From Acinetobacter calcoaceticus (lineage in GTDB: Bacteria; Pseudomonadota; Gammaproteobacteria; Pseudomonadales; Moraxellaceae), in the NCBI RefSeq assembly GCF_004345325.1, contig NZ_SLVJ01000002.1, positions 1-64,000 of the forward strand: a stretch of 64,000 nt of DNA, in the 5' to 3' direction. Shown here piece after piece: positions 24,813 to 34,557 of this stretch (positions are counted from its first letter, which is position 1; every line of letters begins with the position of its first letter). The notes under the pieces were generated by a model. That model had not been told where the DNA came from, did not search any database, and worked only from the letters and a program-made list of their open reading frames with translations. The position numbers and the translations under genes are program-made.

Positions 24813-25583
24813 TCAGGATGTGTGGGTGCTTAGCTGACGATCACAGATTTTATTTGAGAGATAAACAAATACACAGATCCCAAGTAATAATACAAAAGAA
24901 GCTGTGAATCGACTCAGGTTTAAACCACCATGATCGAGAGGTTTATCGAGGAAATCACCCACCACTGCACCCAAAGGACGAGTCAGTACAAAGGCTGCCC
25001 AGAACAACAGTGTTTTCGGAACCTTAGTCCAGTAGTGCAAGGCCAAGATCAGTAAAATTAATCCACTAAATAAGATAATCCCACCGACATAACCAAGCCC
25101 AGCAGTGTCTGCTGACCAGTCGCCTAAAGCAGTCCCCAGCGTTTGTGAAAAGGTAATGGTAAGCCAATAAAAGATTTCTACTTTCGGCCGATTGACTGTG
25201 TAGGGGGAAATTGAACCTTCAGTTTTATACCAAAGTAATAGGGTGCCCAATACCAAGGCCAATAATATACTGCTACCACCGACATAACCAATTCCGAGGG
25301 AGCGATCGACAAAATCGGCTAACGTGGTGCCGACTGTGGTACTGGCAATAATCGTTGCCCAATATAATGCAGGTTTGTAGGATTTGCTGGAGATCTGGAA
25401 CACCAGAAAGAGAATAAATATCACAGCAAAGATAAGGGTGCTCAGCAGATAGCCTAAATTGAGTGACATCGACAATGCATCACCCGCTGTCTCACCAAAC
25501 GTCGTTGCTAAAATTTTAGTCACCCAAAATAATGCAGTGACCGCGGGGACTTTTATGAGGGCTTGTTTGAGTTCGTTATTCAT
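24813..25583 (-). CDS. COG4705-type membrane protein with fourfold repeat
   Basis: A 256-residue integral membrane protein of the uncharacterised COG4705 group. Four homologous units recur, each with a pattern like FW-T-TTFG-T-GD-L-GY: ALFWVTKILATTFGETAGD, ALYWATIIASTTVGTTLAD, IFYWLTITFSQTLGTALGD and LLFWAAFVLTRPLGAVVGD. Each supplies about two membrane helices with a conserved acidic Asp at a helix end, giving about eight helices in all. Relatives are sometimes found near metal or stress genes. The repeats imply internal duplication and a symmetric channel or carrier. Its function is unknown. Confidence 0.85.
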   Translation of the reverse strand: MNNELKQALIKVPAVTALFWVTKILATTFGETAGDALSMSLNLGYLLSTLIFAVIFILFLVFQISSKSYKPALYWATIIASTTVGTTLADFVDRSLGIGYVGGSSILLALVLGTLLLWYKTEGSISPYTVNRPKVEIFYWLTITFSQTLGTALGDWSADTAGLGYVGGIILFSGLILLILALHYWTKVPKTLLFWAAFVLTRPLGAVVGDFLDKPLDHGGLNLSRFTASFVLLLGICVFVYLSNKICDRQLSTHTS

Positions 25584-25976
25584 ATTTTAGAGATCCAAAA
25601 AATATCTGACTATTTGGAGCTCAGCAGCTTAAGGTTTTATTAATTCCATCTAGATCAAGCAATTTAATATTATAAGGTTCTGAGTTGTTTGATGTTTTAT
25701 ATTAAGCTTTGGTGCTTTATTTAGGCTGGTTAAAAAACATAATTCATTGAAAATATTGGATTAGTTTTTGGCATGATGAAGCTACATTAAATATGCGCTA
25801 CATGAATCCAATCTTAATTTATATATAAAATATGATGAAGTGAAAATGTTGAAATGGCTGTTTGAGAAAACGATTAAACCAGCTTAATGTTATCTAGGTG
25901 CTTTAAAATAAAGAGCCTGAGATCGGGTGGATTCATATAAACACTCAGTATCGATCCTAGGATGAAAGCGTAGCGT
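25584..25976. other. 393-bp AT-rich gap
   Basis: No gene, repeat or convincing terminator seen. It presumably holds the promoter of the COG4705 gene at its left end. Confidence 0.4.
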
Positions 25977-26195
25977 TTACTGTAAATCCATCACCATGGC
26001 TTTAATCTTGCTGGCTTTTTCAAAGTGATCCAATTTATGTTGCATAATCCACCACTCGGCAGCTTCCATCAGCAGTTCTGGGTCATCGTTTTTATTGGCA
26101 AAGAATGCATAAAATGATAATCCAACCTTATCACCTTTTTTTAAGATTTTCTCATCACAAACCTTAATGATTTTCTGTCTTAATATCTCGCGCAT
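25977..26195 (-). CDS. Small hypothetical protein (72 aa)
   Basis: A 72-residue protein: basic N-terminus, a GLSFYAFFANKNDDPELLMEA centre and a Trp-containing AAEWWIMQH helix. The pattern recalls a small conserved domain family of unknown function (possibly DUF6500, from memory). It stands alone between AT-rich gaps. A soluble cytoplasmic protein is likely. Real-gene status is supported by dense aromatic/charged composition and sound codon use rather than by a clear ribosome-binding site. Confidence 0.6.
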   Translation of the reverse strand: MREILRQKIIKVCDEKILKKGDKVGLSFYAFFANKNDDPELLMEAAEWWIMQHKLDHFEKASKIKAMVMDLQ

Positions 26196-26581
26196 AGTTT
26201 TGAAGCCTTAAATAAACGATCCATTCGGAACAAGGCATTATAAACAACGATTCCATGCATTTAAACCAGAAGTGATCGATCAGCTTGCCAATCTGGCTGC
26301 GATACTAATTCAAATATTGTGCGCTCAATATTCAACCCAATACTAAGTTTTAGTTAACAATATCTATGTAATATTTGAGGTTAATTTCTTTTTTTTAAAT
26401 AATTTTCTTGATAGATAGTGGTATTTATAAAATAAAACTTTTTGATTTATATAGTTAAATAAACTATAAGAGTTTATTGTGTAGAAAACTGTATTAAATA
26501 ATTTGAAAACTATGTTTTAAAACACATTTTAATGTTATAAATCATTAAATTGACTTGATTTGCATTATTTTGAGGTTGAAT
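26196..26581. other. 386-bp very AT-rich gap
   Basis: No gene supported. The base composition is markedly more AT-rich than the average of the window, as also seen at the 5' side of paralogue A. Promoters for paralogue B and, divergently, the 72-residue gene should be here. Confidence 0.45.
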
Positions 26582-27571
26582 ATGGCTTTAGCAGGGGTGG
26601 TGATGATATTGGTCAGTATTATGATCATATTTTTATTATTTAGATTTTATATAAAAATAAACCAGTCCCTCACAGAAGCTACTGATTCGACCGCAGATGT
26701 TGAAGTGCCTATATTTTACTCAAGCATACCTTCACAACTGCATACAAGCACTCAATCACTTTCAGTCGGTGCAGAGCGAAGATTTGAAGTTGATGCAAGT
26801 CAAACTGCATTATTAAGGATTGATTTAAATCGAAATGGCTTTAAAAAATTTGCTCAGTCGTTTCACTTAAATTGCTCAGCCGCTATATGCACCGATTCTG
26901 AAGGGGGAAAAGCTAAATTATATGTTGGCATTAAACAGGTCGCTGGTGACAACCGTTATATACCGATCAGATTACATTTAGCCCGAGCAGAGTTGCTACT
27001 CAATGACTGTTATCATTTCACTGCCTCCACTGTAGATGGTGACTTTGAGAAATTGAGTATTTATCAAAGTTGGATTGGACCGAGTACTAAACCGCTCTCT
27101 GTTCGAGAGGGATATCTGTGTTATTTAAATCAGATTCAGTATTTGTTGAACTTAGGCTGGAAAAATTATTATTCACCTTCTGCAGTTCGCTATGCCCGTT
27201 GTGATAATTTACGCCGCATTTATCAGGATCGGCAATGTATTGCACCTGAACAGTTATTAAGCTATGCACAGTTTGAAGAGGTGATGGCGCGAGGGGATAA
27301 AACCTTAGTATTTAACTTATATTTAGACCAGACCGTGATGCGAATTATTTTGCTGAACAATTTTTCTGCGCTGATTGAAATATTTGATTTGAAATATAGT
27401 GCAGAACCGAATCATGATGATCAACACTCTCTCAAGAAAATGAAACTCTCCTTCGATCATACTGATATTTTGTATGTTAAAGACAGCTCTGCTGCACTTC
27501 GAAAAAAACGTGAACGTGCAGCGGGTAAACAAGGCTATCAAATTGATGAGCAATATAGAGATCCAGCCTAA
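26582..27571 (+). CDS. Unknown membrane-anchored protein, paralogue B
   Basis: A 329-residue paralogue of the protein at 23717-24697. One N-terminal membrane helix (residues about 3-23), a variable middle, then the shared core: LGWKNYYSPSAVRY (about 189-202), LRRIYQDRQCIAPEQLLSYAQF, LYLDQTVMRI and the basic end GKQGYQIDEQY. The frame opens at TTG 26555, but ATG 26582 with AGG six bases upstream starts right at the membrane helix. Middle regions differ strongly while the C-terminal half is conserved, so the pair is an old duplication. Function unknown. Confidence 0.75.
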   Translation: MALAGVVMILVSIMIIFLLFRFYIKINQSLTEATDSTADVEVPIFYSSIPSQLHTSTQSLSVGAERRFEVDASQTALLRIDLNRNGFKKFAQSFHLNCSAAICTDSEGGKAKLYVGIKQVAGDNRYIPIRLHLARAELLLNDCYHFTASTVDGDFEKLSIYQSWIGPSTKPLSVREGYLCYLNQIQYLLNLGWKNYYSPSAVRYARCDNLRRIYQDRQCIAPEQLLSYAQFEEVMARGDKTLVFNLYLDQTVMRIILLNNFSALIEIFDLKYSAEPNHDDQHSLKKMKLSFDHTDILYVKDSSAALRKKRERAAGKQGYQIDEQYRDPA

Positions 27572-27657
27572 TGGCAGCGCTTTGAGAAACTAGACTGATA
27601 CATCATCTATGTTTGGGTTTATGCGTCCAAAATGTATGGGTTTAATCCAGAGTTGGA

Positions 27658-28296
27658 TCAACAGAGAGATACTCGTTTAATCTGATTATTTTTTAAATAA
27701 AATAATGATGATCCGCAGGTTTCTTCAGTTAAATTCGCCACTAGGCCTTGATGTTCTAAGTATATTTTGGCTTTTTCCGGTGCATGTTCAGGCCCGACCA
27801 AATCATCGCTATCGGTGAGCATTTGGTCGACAAAGACTTCATTTTTCTGTGCAATATCAAAGCCACCAAATACATCCAGATCATAGTCCGGTTCATCATT
27901 TTCATAATAATAAACTTGCTCACTGTCCGCGATACGGAATTCGAATAGATATTGCATGCCTTTTTTATTTGGATTTTTTAGAACTTGAAATGCATCCTGT
28001 TTCCCATCGCCATTCAAGTCGAGCAATAATGGTTTTTTTAAGTGAGTGGTATCAATGCTATAGCCTTGAGGCAGTGCAGCAGGATTGTTGACCAAGGCCA
28101 CGATGGTGGTTTTTTTCGGGTCGAGCAGTTTCGATTCTGCCACACTGGTAGGAATGGTATCTGGATCAATCACAGCACGACTATGCGTTTCCACTGTAGA
28201 AATGGCGAGTGAATCGGCTTGTTCTGCAGTTGTGGGTTGTTGGCCACAAGCGATAATGCTGGTGCAAGCTAGGGAGATGCATAAGATTTTTTTCAT
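27658..28296 (-). CDS. Hypothetical lipoprotein with DxNxDG motif
   Basis: A 212-residue lipoprotein: signal peptide MKKILCISLACTSIIAC with the lipobox Cys at 17. After a Thr/Ala-rich linker the folded part contains LLLDLNGDGKQDAFQVL, a DxNxDGxxD loop like those in FG-GAP/EF-type calcium sites, then acidic stretches (ENDEPDYDLD, LTDSDD). Two cysteines near the C-terminus (ETCGSS and the last residue) could pair. Such loops occur in secreted integrin-like proteins. The function is unknown. Convergent with paralogue B. Confidence 0.78.
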   Translation of the reverse strand: MKKILCISLACTSIIACGQQPTTAEQADSLAISTVETHSRAVIDPDTIPTSVAESKLLDPKKTTIVALVNNPAALPQGYSIDTTHLKKPLLLDLNGDGKQDAFQVLKNPNKKGMQYLFEFRIADSEQVYYYENDEPDYDLDVFGGFDIAQKNEVFVDQMLTDSDDLVGPEHAPEKAKIYLEHQGLVANLTEETCGSSLFYLKNNQIKRVSLC

Positions 28297-28447
28297 GTCC
28301 TGACTCTAACGAAGGTCGATAATATAAGATTCGAGTAAATATTAACTGAAATGCTTGTCTTTAAATGGGTTATTTTTACTAGACTCGGTATAGTTGATTA
28401 AATCTGTATTCATCAACATGACTGTGCTTGAGTATGAGGGGATCACG

Positions 28448-29293
28448 TTGCATTCACAAAAAACATTTCAGCCGTCAACAGTGCTCATTACAGGTGGGAC
28501 ACGCGGAATCGGTTTAGGCTTGGCGAAAGCATTTTTAACATTGGGTTGGTCGGTGGTCATTTCAGCCCGCAACAATCTGCAACTGACTGATGTGGTTGCT
28601 GAATTGGGCCTGGCCTTTGATCCTGACCGGGTTTATGGCGTAGCGTGTGATGTCACACAACATGCGGATCTACAACAACTTTGGGACAAGGCCGTGGCAC
28701 ATTTTGGCCAGCTCAATGTCTGGATCAACAATGCAGGCAGTTGTAACACCGCCAAAGCCTTTAAAGACATCGATCCTGTAGAGCTTGAACATGTGGTACA
28801 GACCAATATTCTAGGTAGCATACTCGGTTCTCAAGTTGCCTTGAACGGTATGCTGCAACAAGGTCACGGTCAAATTTTCAATATGGAAGGTTGGGGCAGT
28901 CGTGGTGAATGGAGTGCAGGTATGACCGCCTATGCCACCAGCAAACGAGCAGTGAGCTATTTCACTCAAGCGTTGTATAAAGAGAGCAAACATAGTCCGA
29001 TTAAAGTGGGTACATTGAGCCCGGGAATGGTCGCCACCGATTTACTGATCAGTTCATGGGAGCATGGCGATGCAGCAAACTGGCGCAAAATGAAATGGTT
29101 ATTTATGTTTGTTATCGATCCGGCTGAACCCGTATGCAGTTATTTGGCCAAGCAAGTCAGTTTAAATACGAAAACCAATACGCGCATCGTTTGGATGACG
29201 CCGTTACGACTGATTTCCCGTTTCTTGCAACCGTATTACTGGCGTCGAAATCCTGTGCAAGGCACCGCCTTGGACCAGTTGGGAAAAAACTGA
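28448..29293 (+). CDS. Short-chain dehydrogenase/reductase
   Basis: A 281-residue SDR. The cofactor motif TGGTRGIGLG lies near the N-terminus, followed by NNAG (residues about 96-99 region) and the catalytic YATSK. The cofactor-binding Arg after TGGTRG and a basic second strand (SARNN) point to NADP(H). A C-terminal extension with a basic, aromatic LQPYYWRRNP tail may contact membrane. TTG 28448 has an excellent GAGGGGA site; ATG 28418 ten codons earlier lacks one. Substrate unknown. It is transcribed toward valS, separated by the hairpin repeat at 29318-29373. Confidence 0.88.
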   Translation: MHSQKTFQPSTVLITGGTRGIGLGLAKAFLTLGWSVVISARNNLQLTDVVAELGLAFDPDRVYGVACDVTQHADLQQLWDKAVAHFGQLNVWINNAGSCNTAKAFKDIDPVELEHVVQTNILGSILGSQVALNGMLQQGHGQIFNMEGWGSRGEWSAGMTAYATSKRAVSYFTQALYKESKHSPIKVGTLSPGMVATDLLISSWEHGDAANWRKMKWLFMFVIDPAEPVCSYLAKQVSLNTKTNTRIVWMTPLRLISRFLQPYYWRRNPVQGTALDQLGKN

Positions 29294-29317
29294 AATAAAA
29301 CAGAGTGGTGACTAAAA

Positions 29318-29373
29318 CGCCTTCTCCCTTGAGGGAGAAGGCGGGGGATGAGGGCGGCCTCTCTAAGAGAGGC
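29318..29373. repeat. Double-hairpin REP-like element, possible valS terminator
   Basis: First stem: CGCCTTCTCCC/GGGAGAAGGCG (29318-29328 and 29333-29343) with loop TTGA; then GGGGATGAGGG; second stem GCCTCT/AGAGGC (29357-29362 and 29368-29373). Sequences of this CTTCTCCC...GGGATGAGGG type recur in many proteobacterial genomes. It lies between the convergent SDR and valS genes. Confidence 0.7.
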
Positions 29374-29404
29374 TCCTCAAGTTGTAGCGGGTAATACTGA
29401 GGTA

Positions 29405-32296
29405 TTACAACGCTGCAATCTGATCCATGCTTTGTTTAATCTTGCCGAGTTGTTCCGCGAATTCCGCCAATTTGGCTTTTTCGCCTTCAACCACAGCAGC
29501 AGGAGCTTTGCTGACAAAGCCTCCATTTGCAAGTTTGCCAGCGATTTGATCATGTTGCTTTTGAACTTTATCAAAGTCTTTCTGCAAGCGACCGAGTTCA
29601 GCTTTAGGATCGATCAAGCCTTTCATCGGTACATAGACTGAAGCATGCGCAATCACTGAAGACGATGACAATGGTGGCTCTTGATCTTTGGTCAAGAATT
29701 CAATGCTTTCCACTTTGGCCAAAGCTTTGAACAACGGCTCAATACGTGAAATCTGAGTACGTTCTGCATCGGTGACATTTTGTAGCAGTACAGGCAGTAA
29801 GCGTGCATTGCCTAGGCCCATTTCACCACGGATGTTACGCACTGCACCGATCAAACCTTGTAGCCACTGCATATCGGCTTCGGCTTGTTCGTTGATCTGC
29901 TCAGCACTCGGTACTGGATAAGCCGCAGTCATAATGGTGTCACCGCTCATACCGAGCATCGGTGCAAGGGTCTGCCAAATTTCTTCAGTCAGATAAGGCA
30001 TCATTGGATGTGCCAAGCGCAAGGCTGATTCCATTACCGCAAGTAATACACGGCGCACTTCAGCTTTACGCTCTTCTGCGATTTCAGGATCATTCAATAC
30101 CGGCTTGGTCAGCTCTACATACCAGTCACAGTATTCGTTCCAGATAAAGTCATAAATCGCTTGTGCAGCCAAATCAAGACGATAAGTTGCAAAGGCTTGA
30201 TGTACAGCTTGTTGTGCTTTTTGCAAACGGCTCATGATCCATTGTTCTGGGAGTTCCCAAAGCTCAGGTTGTGGCTGTTGTGCCACCGTTTGACCTTCAA
30301 GATTCATCAGTACAAAGCGGGTCGCATTCCAAATTTTATTACAGAAGTTACGATAGCCTTCAACACGCTTAAGATCGAACTTAATGTCACGACCGGTATT
30401 GGCCAGCGCACAGAAAGTAAAGCGTACCGCATCAGTACCATAGGCATTGATGCCTTCTGGGAATTCTTTACGGGTGGCTTTTTCGATTTTGCTTGCCGAT
30501 TTTGGATTCATCAAACCAAAGGTACGTTTCTGAACCAATTGTTCCAGATCAATACCATCGATGAGATCCAACGGATCGAGCACGTTACCTTTGGATTTGG
30601 ACATCTTCTGACCTTCACCATCACGTACCAAACCGTGTACATATACGGTTTTAAACGGAACTTGTGGTGTGCCATCTTCATTTTTCATGAAGTGCAAGGT
30701 CATCATGATCATCCGAGCGACCCAGAAGAAGATGATGTCAAAACCCGTCACCAACACATCAGTCGGGTGGAAGGTGTTGAGGTCATAATTTTTCTGATCA
30801 AGCTCAGTATCGCCGGTCCAACCCAAAGTAGAGAAAGTCCATAGTGCAGAAGAGAACCAAGTATCCAGTACATCTTCATCTTGATTCAGTGCAACGCTGT
30901 CTGCGATGTTGTGTTTGCTACGCACTTCTGCTTCGTTGCGGCCAACATAGATGTTGCCCTCAGCATCGTACCAAGCTGGGATACGGTGACCCCACCACAA
31001 TTGACGTGAAATACACCAGTCTTGGATGTTGTTCATCCATGACATATACATATTGGTATATTGCTCAGGCACAAATTTGATCCGGCCATCTTTAACCGCT
31101 TCAACTGCAGGCTCTGCCAATGGTGCAATTTTCACATACCATTGATCCGTCAATAAAGGCTCAACGATGACGCCCGAACGGTCGCCACGCGGTGCTTTTA
31201 AGTCATAAGGTTGGATTTGTTCTAACCAACCTTCGGCATCGGCTTGCTCAACCATTTTCTTACGTGCAGCAAAACGCTCTAGACCGATATAGTCGGCAGG
31301 TGCGGTGATGCTGTCAGAAATCTGTTCACCAACTTTGGCAATATATTCAAACTCAGCCAAGATTTCGGCATTTTTATTGAAGATATTGATGAGGGGTAAG
31401 CCATTGCGTTTACCCACTTCATAGTCATTGAAGTCATGTGCAGAGGTGATTTTGACACAACCAGTACCGAAATCTTTTTCTACATATTCATCGGCAATGA
31501 TTGGAACCAAACGACCAGAGATCGGCAGGATAATGTTCTTACCCACCAAGTGTGCATAGCGTTCATCTTCAGGATGGACTGCAACTGCCACGTCACCGAG
31601 CAAAGTCTCAGGGCGGGTGGTCGCGACCACGAGATAGTTGTGACCTTCTTGAGTTTTTAAGCTGGCATCTTCGAAAGCATATTTGAAATGCCACAAAGAA
31701 CCTTTTTCTTCAATGCTTTCAACTTCAAGATCTGACAGTGCGGTATGTAGTTTTGGGTCCCAGTTGACCAAACGTTTACCACGATAGATCAAACCATCTT
31801 CATGCAAACGCACAAAGACTTCTTTGACTGCATTGGACAAACCTTCGTCCATGGTGAAACGTTCACGAGACCAATCGACTGAAGAACCGAGACGGCGGAT
31901 CTGACGGGTAATGGTATTGCCTGATTGTTCTTTCCATTCCCAGATTTTTTCAATGAATTTTTCACGACCCAAGTCATGACGGCTGATGTTGTCTGCCGCA
32001 AGTTGGCGTTCAACCACCATTTGCGTGGCGATGCCCGCATGGTCAGTACCGGGTTGCCACAGGGTGTTTTTACCCATCATACGGTTGTAGCGTGTGAGGG
32101 CATCCATAATGGCATTGTTAAAACCATGACCCATATGCAAGCTGCCGGTGACGTTCGGCGGTGGAATCATGATGCAGAACGAGTCGCCCTGACCAGAAGG
32201 TTTAAAGTAGCCTCGATCTTCCCAAGTTTGATACCATTTGTTCTCAATCTCGGTAGGATCATAAGTCGTAGCAATATTTTGCGCAGTGTCAGTCAT
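29405..32296 (-). CDS. valS: Valyl-tRNA synthetase
   Basis: A 963-residue class I synthetase that charges tRNA-Val. Motifs: [18 protein letters not shown] (HIGH type, HMGH) near the N-terminus, an editing domain with [19 protein letters not shown], the [16 protein letters not shown] motif about residue 550-560, the anticodon-binding helices, and a C-terminal coiled coil ([19 protein letters not shown]). Full length. TTG 32302 opens the frame two codons earlier; ATG 32296 (MTDTAQN) is likelier. The large antisense frame at 30161-30844 is a shadow. Confidence 0.97.
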   Translation of the reverse strand: MTDTAQNIATTYDPTEIENKWYQTWEDRGYFKPSGQGDSFCIMIPPPNVTGSLHMGHGFNNAIMDALTRYNRMMGKNTLWQPGTDHAGIATQMVVERQLAADNISRHDLGREKFIEKIWEWKEQSGNTITRQIRRLGSSVDWSRERFTMDEGLSNAVKEVFVRLHEDGLIYRGKRLVNWDPKLHTALSDLEVESIEEKGSLWHFKYAFEDASLKTQEGHNYLVVATTRPETLLGDVAVAVHPEDERYAHLVGKNIILPISGRLVPIIADEYVEKDFGTGCVKITSAHDFNDYEVGKRNGLPLINIFNKNAEILAEFEYIAKVGEQISDSITAPADYIGLERFAARKKMVEQADAEGWLEQIQPYDLKAPRGDRSGVIVEPLLTDQWYVKIAPLAEPAVEAVKDGRIKFVPEQYTNMYMSWMNNIQDWCISRQLWWGHRIPAWYDAEGNIYVGRNEAEVRSKHNIADSVALNQDEDVLDTWFSSALWTFSTLGWTGDTELDQKNYDLNTFHPTDVLVTGFDIIFFWVARMIMMTLHFMKNEDGTPQVPFKTVYVHGLVRDGEGQKMSKSKGNVLDPLDLIDGIDLEQLVQKRTFGLMNPKSASKIEKATRKEFPEGINAYGTDAVRFTFCALANTGRDIKFDLKRVEGYRNFCNKIWNATRFVLMNLEGQTVAQQPQPELWELPEQWIMSRLQKAQQAVHQAFATYRLDLAAQAIYDFIWNEYCDWYVELTKPVLNDPEIAEERKAEVRRVLLAVMESALRLAHPMMPYLTEEIWQTLAPMLGMSGDTIMTAAYPVPSAEQINEQAEADMQWLQGLIGAVRNIRGEMGLGNARLLPVLLQNVTDAERTQISRIEPLFKALAKVESIEFLTKDQEPPLSSSSVIAHASVYVPMKGLIDPKAELGRLQKDFDKVQKQHDQIAGKLANGGFVSKAPAAVVEGEKAKLAEFAEQLGKIKQSMDQIAAL

Positions 32297-32479
32297 AGTC
32301 AAAACAGATCGAATGTAAACTAAAAATTGTCACCATTGTAGCAAATAAAATCCGGAATTAGGGGGGAGAAAATGCATGCATTTAGGGCAAAGTTCACAGA
32401 TAATGATCAAGATAAAATGCTCGACTGGATCGGAGCCGGTGTGAGATTCTAAAAATAACGATTTTGAGAACGGATAACG

Positions 32480-33202
32480 ATGACCCAAACTGTTTATTTC
32501 ATCATGCAAGCCAGTACCCAACAGCAGTTTCAACAGATCCATCAAGCGCTGAATGCAGGGACAGAGCAACGCCAAGCCAAGGTCTTGGGTCGGGTGTTGG
32601 CCGATTTGGCCTGTGAGGTGATTGATCAAGCTTTTGCAGTGTTATTGCGTACGCCGGGCATAACCCGATCCACATCTGTGGAAGATCAGCAGGCTCAAGC
32701 CTCGGAAAAAGTCGTCAGTCAAATCTTAGCGCAGATCCGAAAATACATGCCCTATGCCGTGTCGATGTTTGCCAATGATCGTTTGTTGCCCATGGTCAAT
32801 TATCTAGAGCAAAGTATGTTTGAGATCGATGGTCGAGCTTATCTCAGTTATCGTATTCCTGATCGCTTGTCGGTAGAGTTGTTGCAAAAAATAGATCAGA
32901 TCCGTGCAGGCGATGAGCGCAGTGTTGTTGATGCATTTAGATCTTTAGTGACATTGATTGATACTGGCGTTGATGCCTTAATTGTACATCCTAAGCAAAT
33001 GTTGAAATTTAATCTGATTATCAATAAAACCTTAGATGGGGTGATTCATGTGTGTACCCGAATGGGCTATCAGCGTTTAGAAAAAGTGGCCTCACAATTA
33101 ACCGCGCCGCAGGCCATACCTTATTTGGATCATTTTGTCGCATTTATACAGCAACCGAGTGCGCATAGCGCTCAGGCAACCGAATTGATTGAGGAACCAT
33201 AA
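32480..33202 (+). CDS. Conserved-looking hypothetical protein (240 aa)
   Basis: I do not recognise this cytoplasmic, all-helical 240-residue protein. It begins MTQTVYFIMQAS and contains LGRVLADLACEVIDQAFAVL, then a long helix with IRKYMPYAVSMFANDRLLPM and IVHPKQMLKFNLIINKTLDG. No signal peptide, membrane segment or cysteine pair is seen. The ATG at 32480 follows GAACGGATAACG. The stop is next to the SDR ATG at 33204, so the two are cotranscribed, with an NTF2-like gene after them. Possibly restricted to the Acinetobacter group. Confidence 0.75.
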   Translation: MTQTVYFIMQASTQQQFQQIHQALNAGTEQRQAKVLGRVLADLACEVIDQAFAVLLRTPGITRSTSVEDQQAQASEKVVSQILAQIRKYMPYAVSMFANDRLLPMVNYLEQSMFEIDGRAYLSYRIPDRLSVELLQKIDQIRAGDERSVVDAFRSLVTLIDTGVDALIVHPKQMLKFNLIINKTLDGVIHVCTRMGYQRLEKVASQLTAPQAIPYLDHFVAFIQQPSAHSAQATELIEEP

Positions 33203-33203
33203 A

Positions 33204-34019
33204 ATGAGAAAACAGCAAACAATGCATAATTTACACGATAAAGTGGTTTGGATTACTGGGGCATCTTCAGGTTTGGGTAAGGCCTTGGCTGAGGAATGTG
33301 CGCAACGTGGTGCGCGGGTGATTTTAACGGCGCGGCGCTTGGATGTGCTCGAGGCGGTGCGTGATAGCCTACCGAATCCTGAGAAACATCTGGCCATTAG
33401 CATGGACATTACCGATGAATCCCAAGTGCGTGCTGCCTATGCACAAGTTTTAGAGCGTGTAGAACGGATTGATTGGCTGATTAACAATGCTGGTCTGAGT
33501 CAACGTGCGCTGATTGCCGATACCACCATGCAGACCGAACGCACCTTGATGGAAGTGGATTATTTTTCTCAAATATTCTTGACCAAGACCGTCTTGCCAA
33601 CCTTTATCGCGCAACAATCGGGACGAATTGCCTTTGTTTCCAGTGTAGCGGGTCTATTGGGGACGCAATATCGAGCATCTTATTCGGCAGCCAAAGCCGC
33701 CATTCATATGTGGGCCAATAGTTTAAGAGCCGAAGTTGCAGAGCAGGGCGTGGGGGTGTCGGTGATTTTCCCAGGTTTTGTCCAGACCAATGTGTCGTTT
33801 AATGCACTCGATGGTGCAGGCAAACCCCAAGGCCATCAGGATGAAGCCATTGCCAATGGTCTGGCGGCAGAGGACTTTGCTCAGCAAGTGGTGAAATCGT
33901 TACTTGGCAATCAAGAATATATCGTGGTGGCAGGGCAAAAAGAAAAATTAGGCGTGATGGTGTCGCGTTTATCACCGAAACTACTTTATAAAATGATCCG
34001 TAAAATCAAAGTTAAATAA
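33204..34019 (+). CDS. Short-chain dehydrogenase/reductase
   Basis: A 271-residue classical SDR. The dinucleotide motif TGASSGLGKALAEE and RRLD imply NADP(H). Other elements are ILTARR, NNAGLSQRA, SSVAGLLGTQYRASYSAAKAA (catalytic Ser, Tyr and Lys) and PGFVQTNVS. The pattern fits the DHRS7/YqjQ-like group acting on lipids or steroids. The C-terminal basic tail (KMIRKIKVK) could bring it to membranes. The frame opens earlier at TTG 33189, but ATG 33204 with GAGGAA upstream is the start. It directly follows the 240-residue gene. Confidence 0.9.
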   Translation: MRKQQTMHNLHDKVVWITGASSGLGKALAEECAQRGARVILTARRLDVLEAVRDSLPNPEKHLAISMDITDESQVRAAYAQVLERVERIDWLINNAGLSQRALIADTTMQTERTLMEVDYFSQIFLTKTVLPTFIAQQSGRIAFVSSVAGLLGTQYRASYSAAKAAIHMWANSLRAEVAEQGVGVSVIFPGFVQTNVSFNALDGAGKPQGHQDEAIANGLAAEDFAQQVVKSLLGNQEYIVVAGQKEKLGVMVSRLSPKLLYKMIRKIKVK

Positions 34020-34077
34020 TCTAAGCCTATGCTGATTGCTCTGCAATCGTATATGTCGTGATATGAATGGGGGCGTT

Positions 34078-34536
34078 ATGCATACTAGAGACGTTTTGGC
34101 CGTGATTACCCGTTTTCAACGGGTGTTTGATCTCAAACACTGGGATGATTTTGATCAGATTTTAACTGAGCATTTGTATGTTGATTACTCACAATTTCGC
34201 GATGAAGCTGCTCGATTGATGCATCGTCACGAATATAAACAAGCTCGCGCATCAGCTTTATCTCATCTTCGTTTACAGCACAATTTTTCCAACCCATTGG
34301 TTGAATTTATGCAATCTGAGCAATATCCGACTGGGCCATTTGAAGCAAAGGTCTGTTGTAATTATCAAATCTATCGTTTTTCAGCAGAAGATTTTTTTCA
34401 TTCCTATGGCCGTTATGAGTTCGAATTGATTGCCGAAGCGGGGCAGTGGCGGATCTCGATGATTCGACAAATCCTGATACAGAATGTCGGCAATCCAGAG
34501 ATCCATTATGCCAAACTGCGTACTGAGCCTGAGTGA
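34078..34536 (+). CDS. SnoaL/NTF2-like protein
   Basis: About 152 residues in an NTF2/SnoaL-like fold: helix RDVLAVITRFQRVFDLKHWDDF, ILTEHLYVDYSQF, HLRLQHNFSNPLVEF, and the last beta strands FELIAEAGQWRISMIRQIL. Members include small dehydratases, isomerases and ligand-binding proteins. It follows the SDR by 58 bp on the same strand, so a small catabolic or modifying role with it is plausible. ATG 34078 is preferred over ATG 34063 or the first frame codon 34036. Confidence 0.8.
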   Translation: MHTRDVLAVITRFQRVFDLKHWDDFDQILTEHLYVDYSQFRDEAARLMHRHEYKQARASALSHLRLQHNFSNPLVEFMQSEQYPTGPFEAKVCCNYQIYRFSAEDFFHSYGRYEFELIAEAGQWRISMIRQILIQNVGNPEIHYAKLRTEPE

Positions 34537-34557
34537 GTACTGCCCGCCAATCTGAAC

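Noticed and set aside
30161..30844. 227-residue antisense frame inside valS
   Set aside because: It overlaps a certain gene throughout, has no ribosome site and no recognisable domain.
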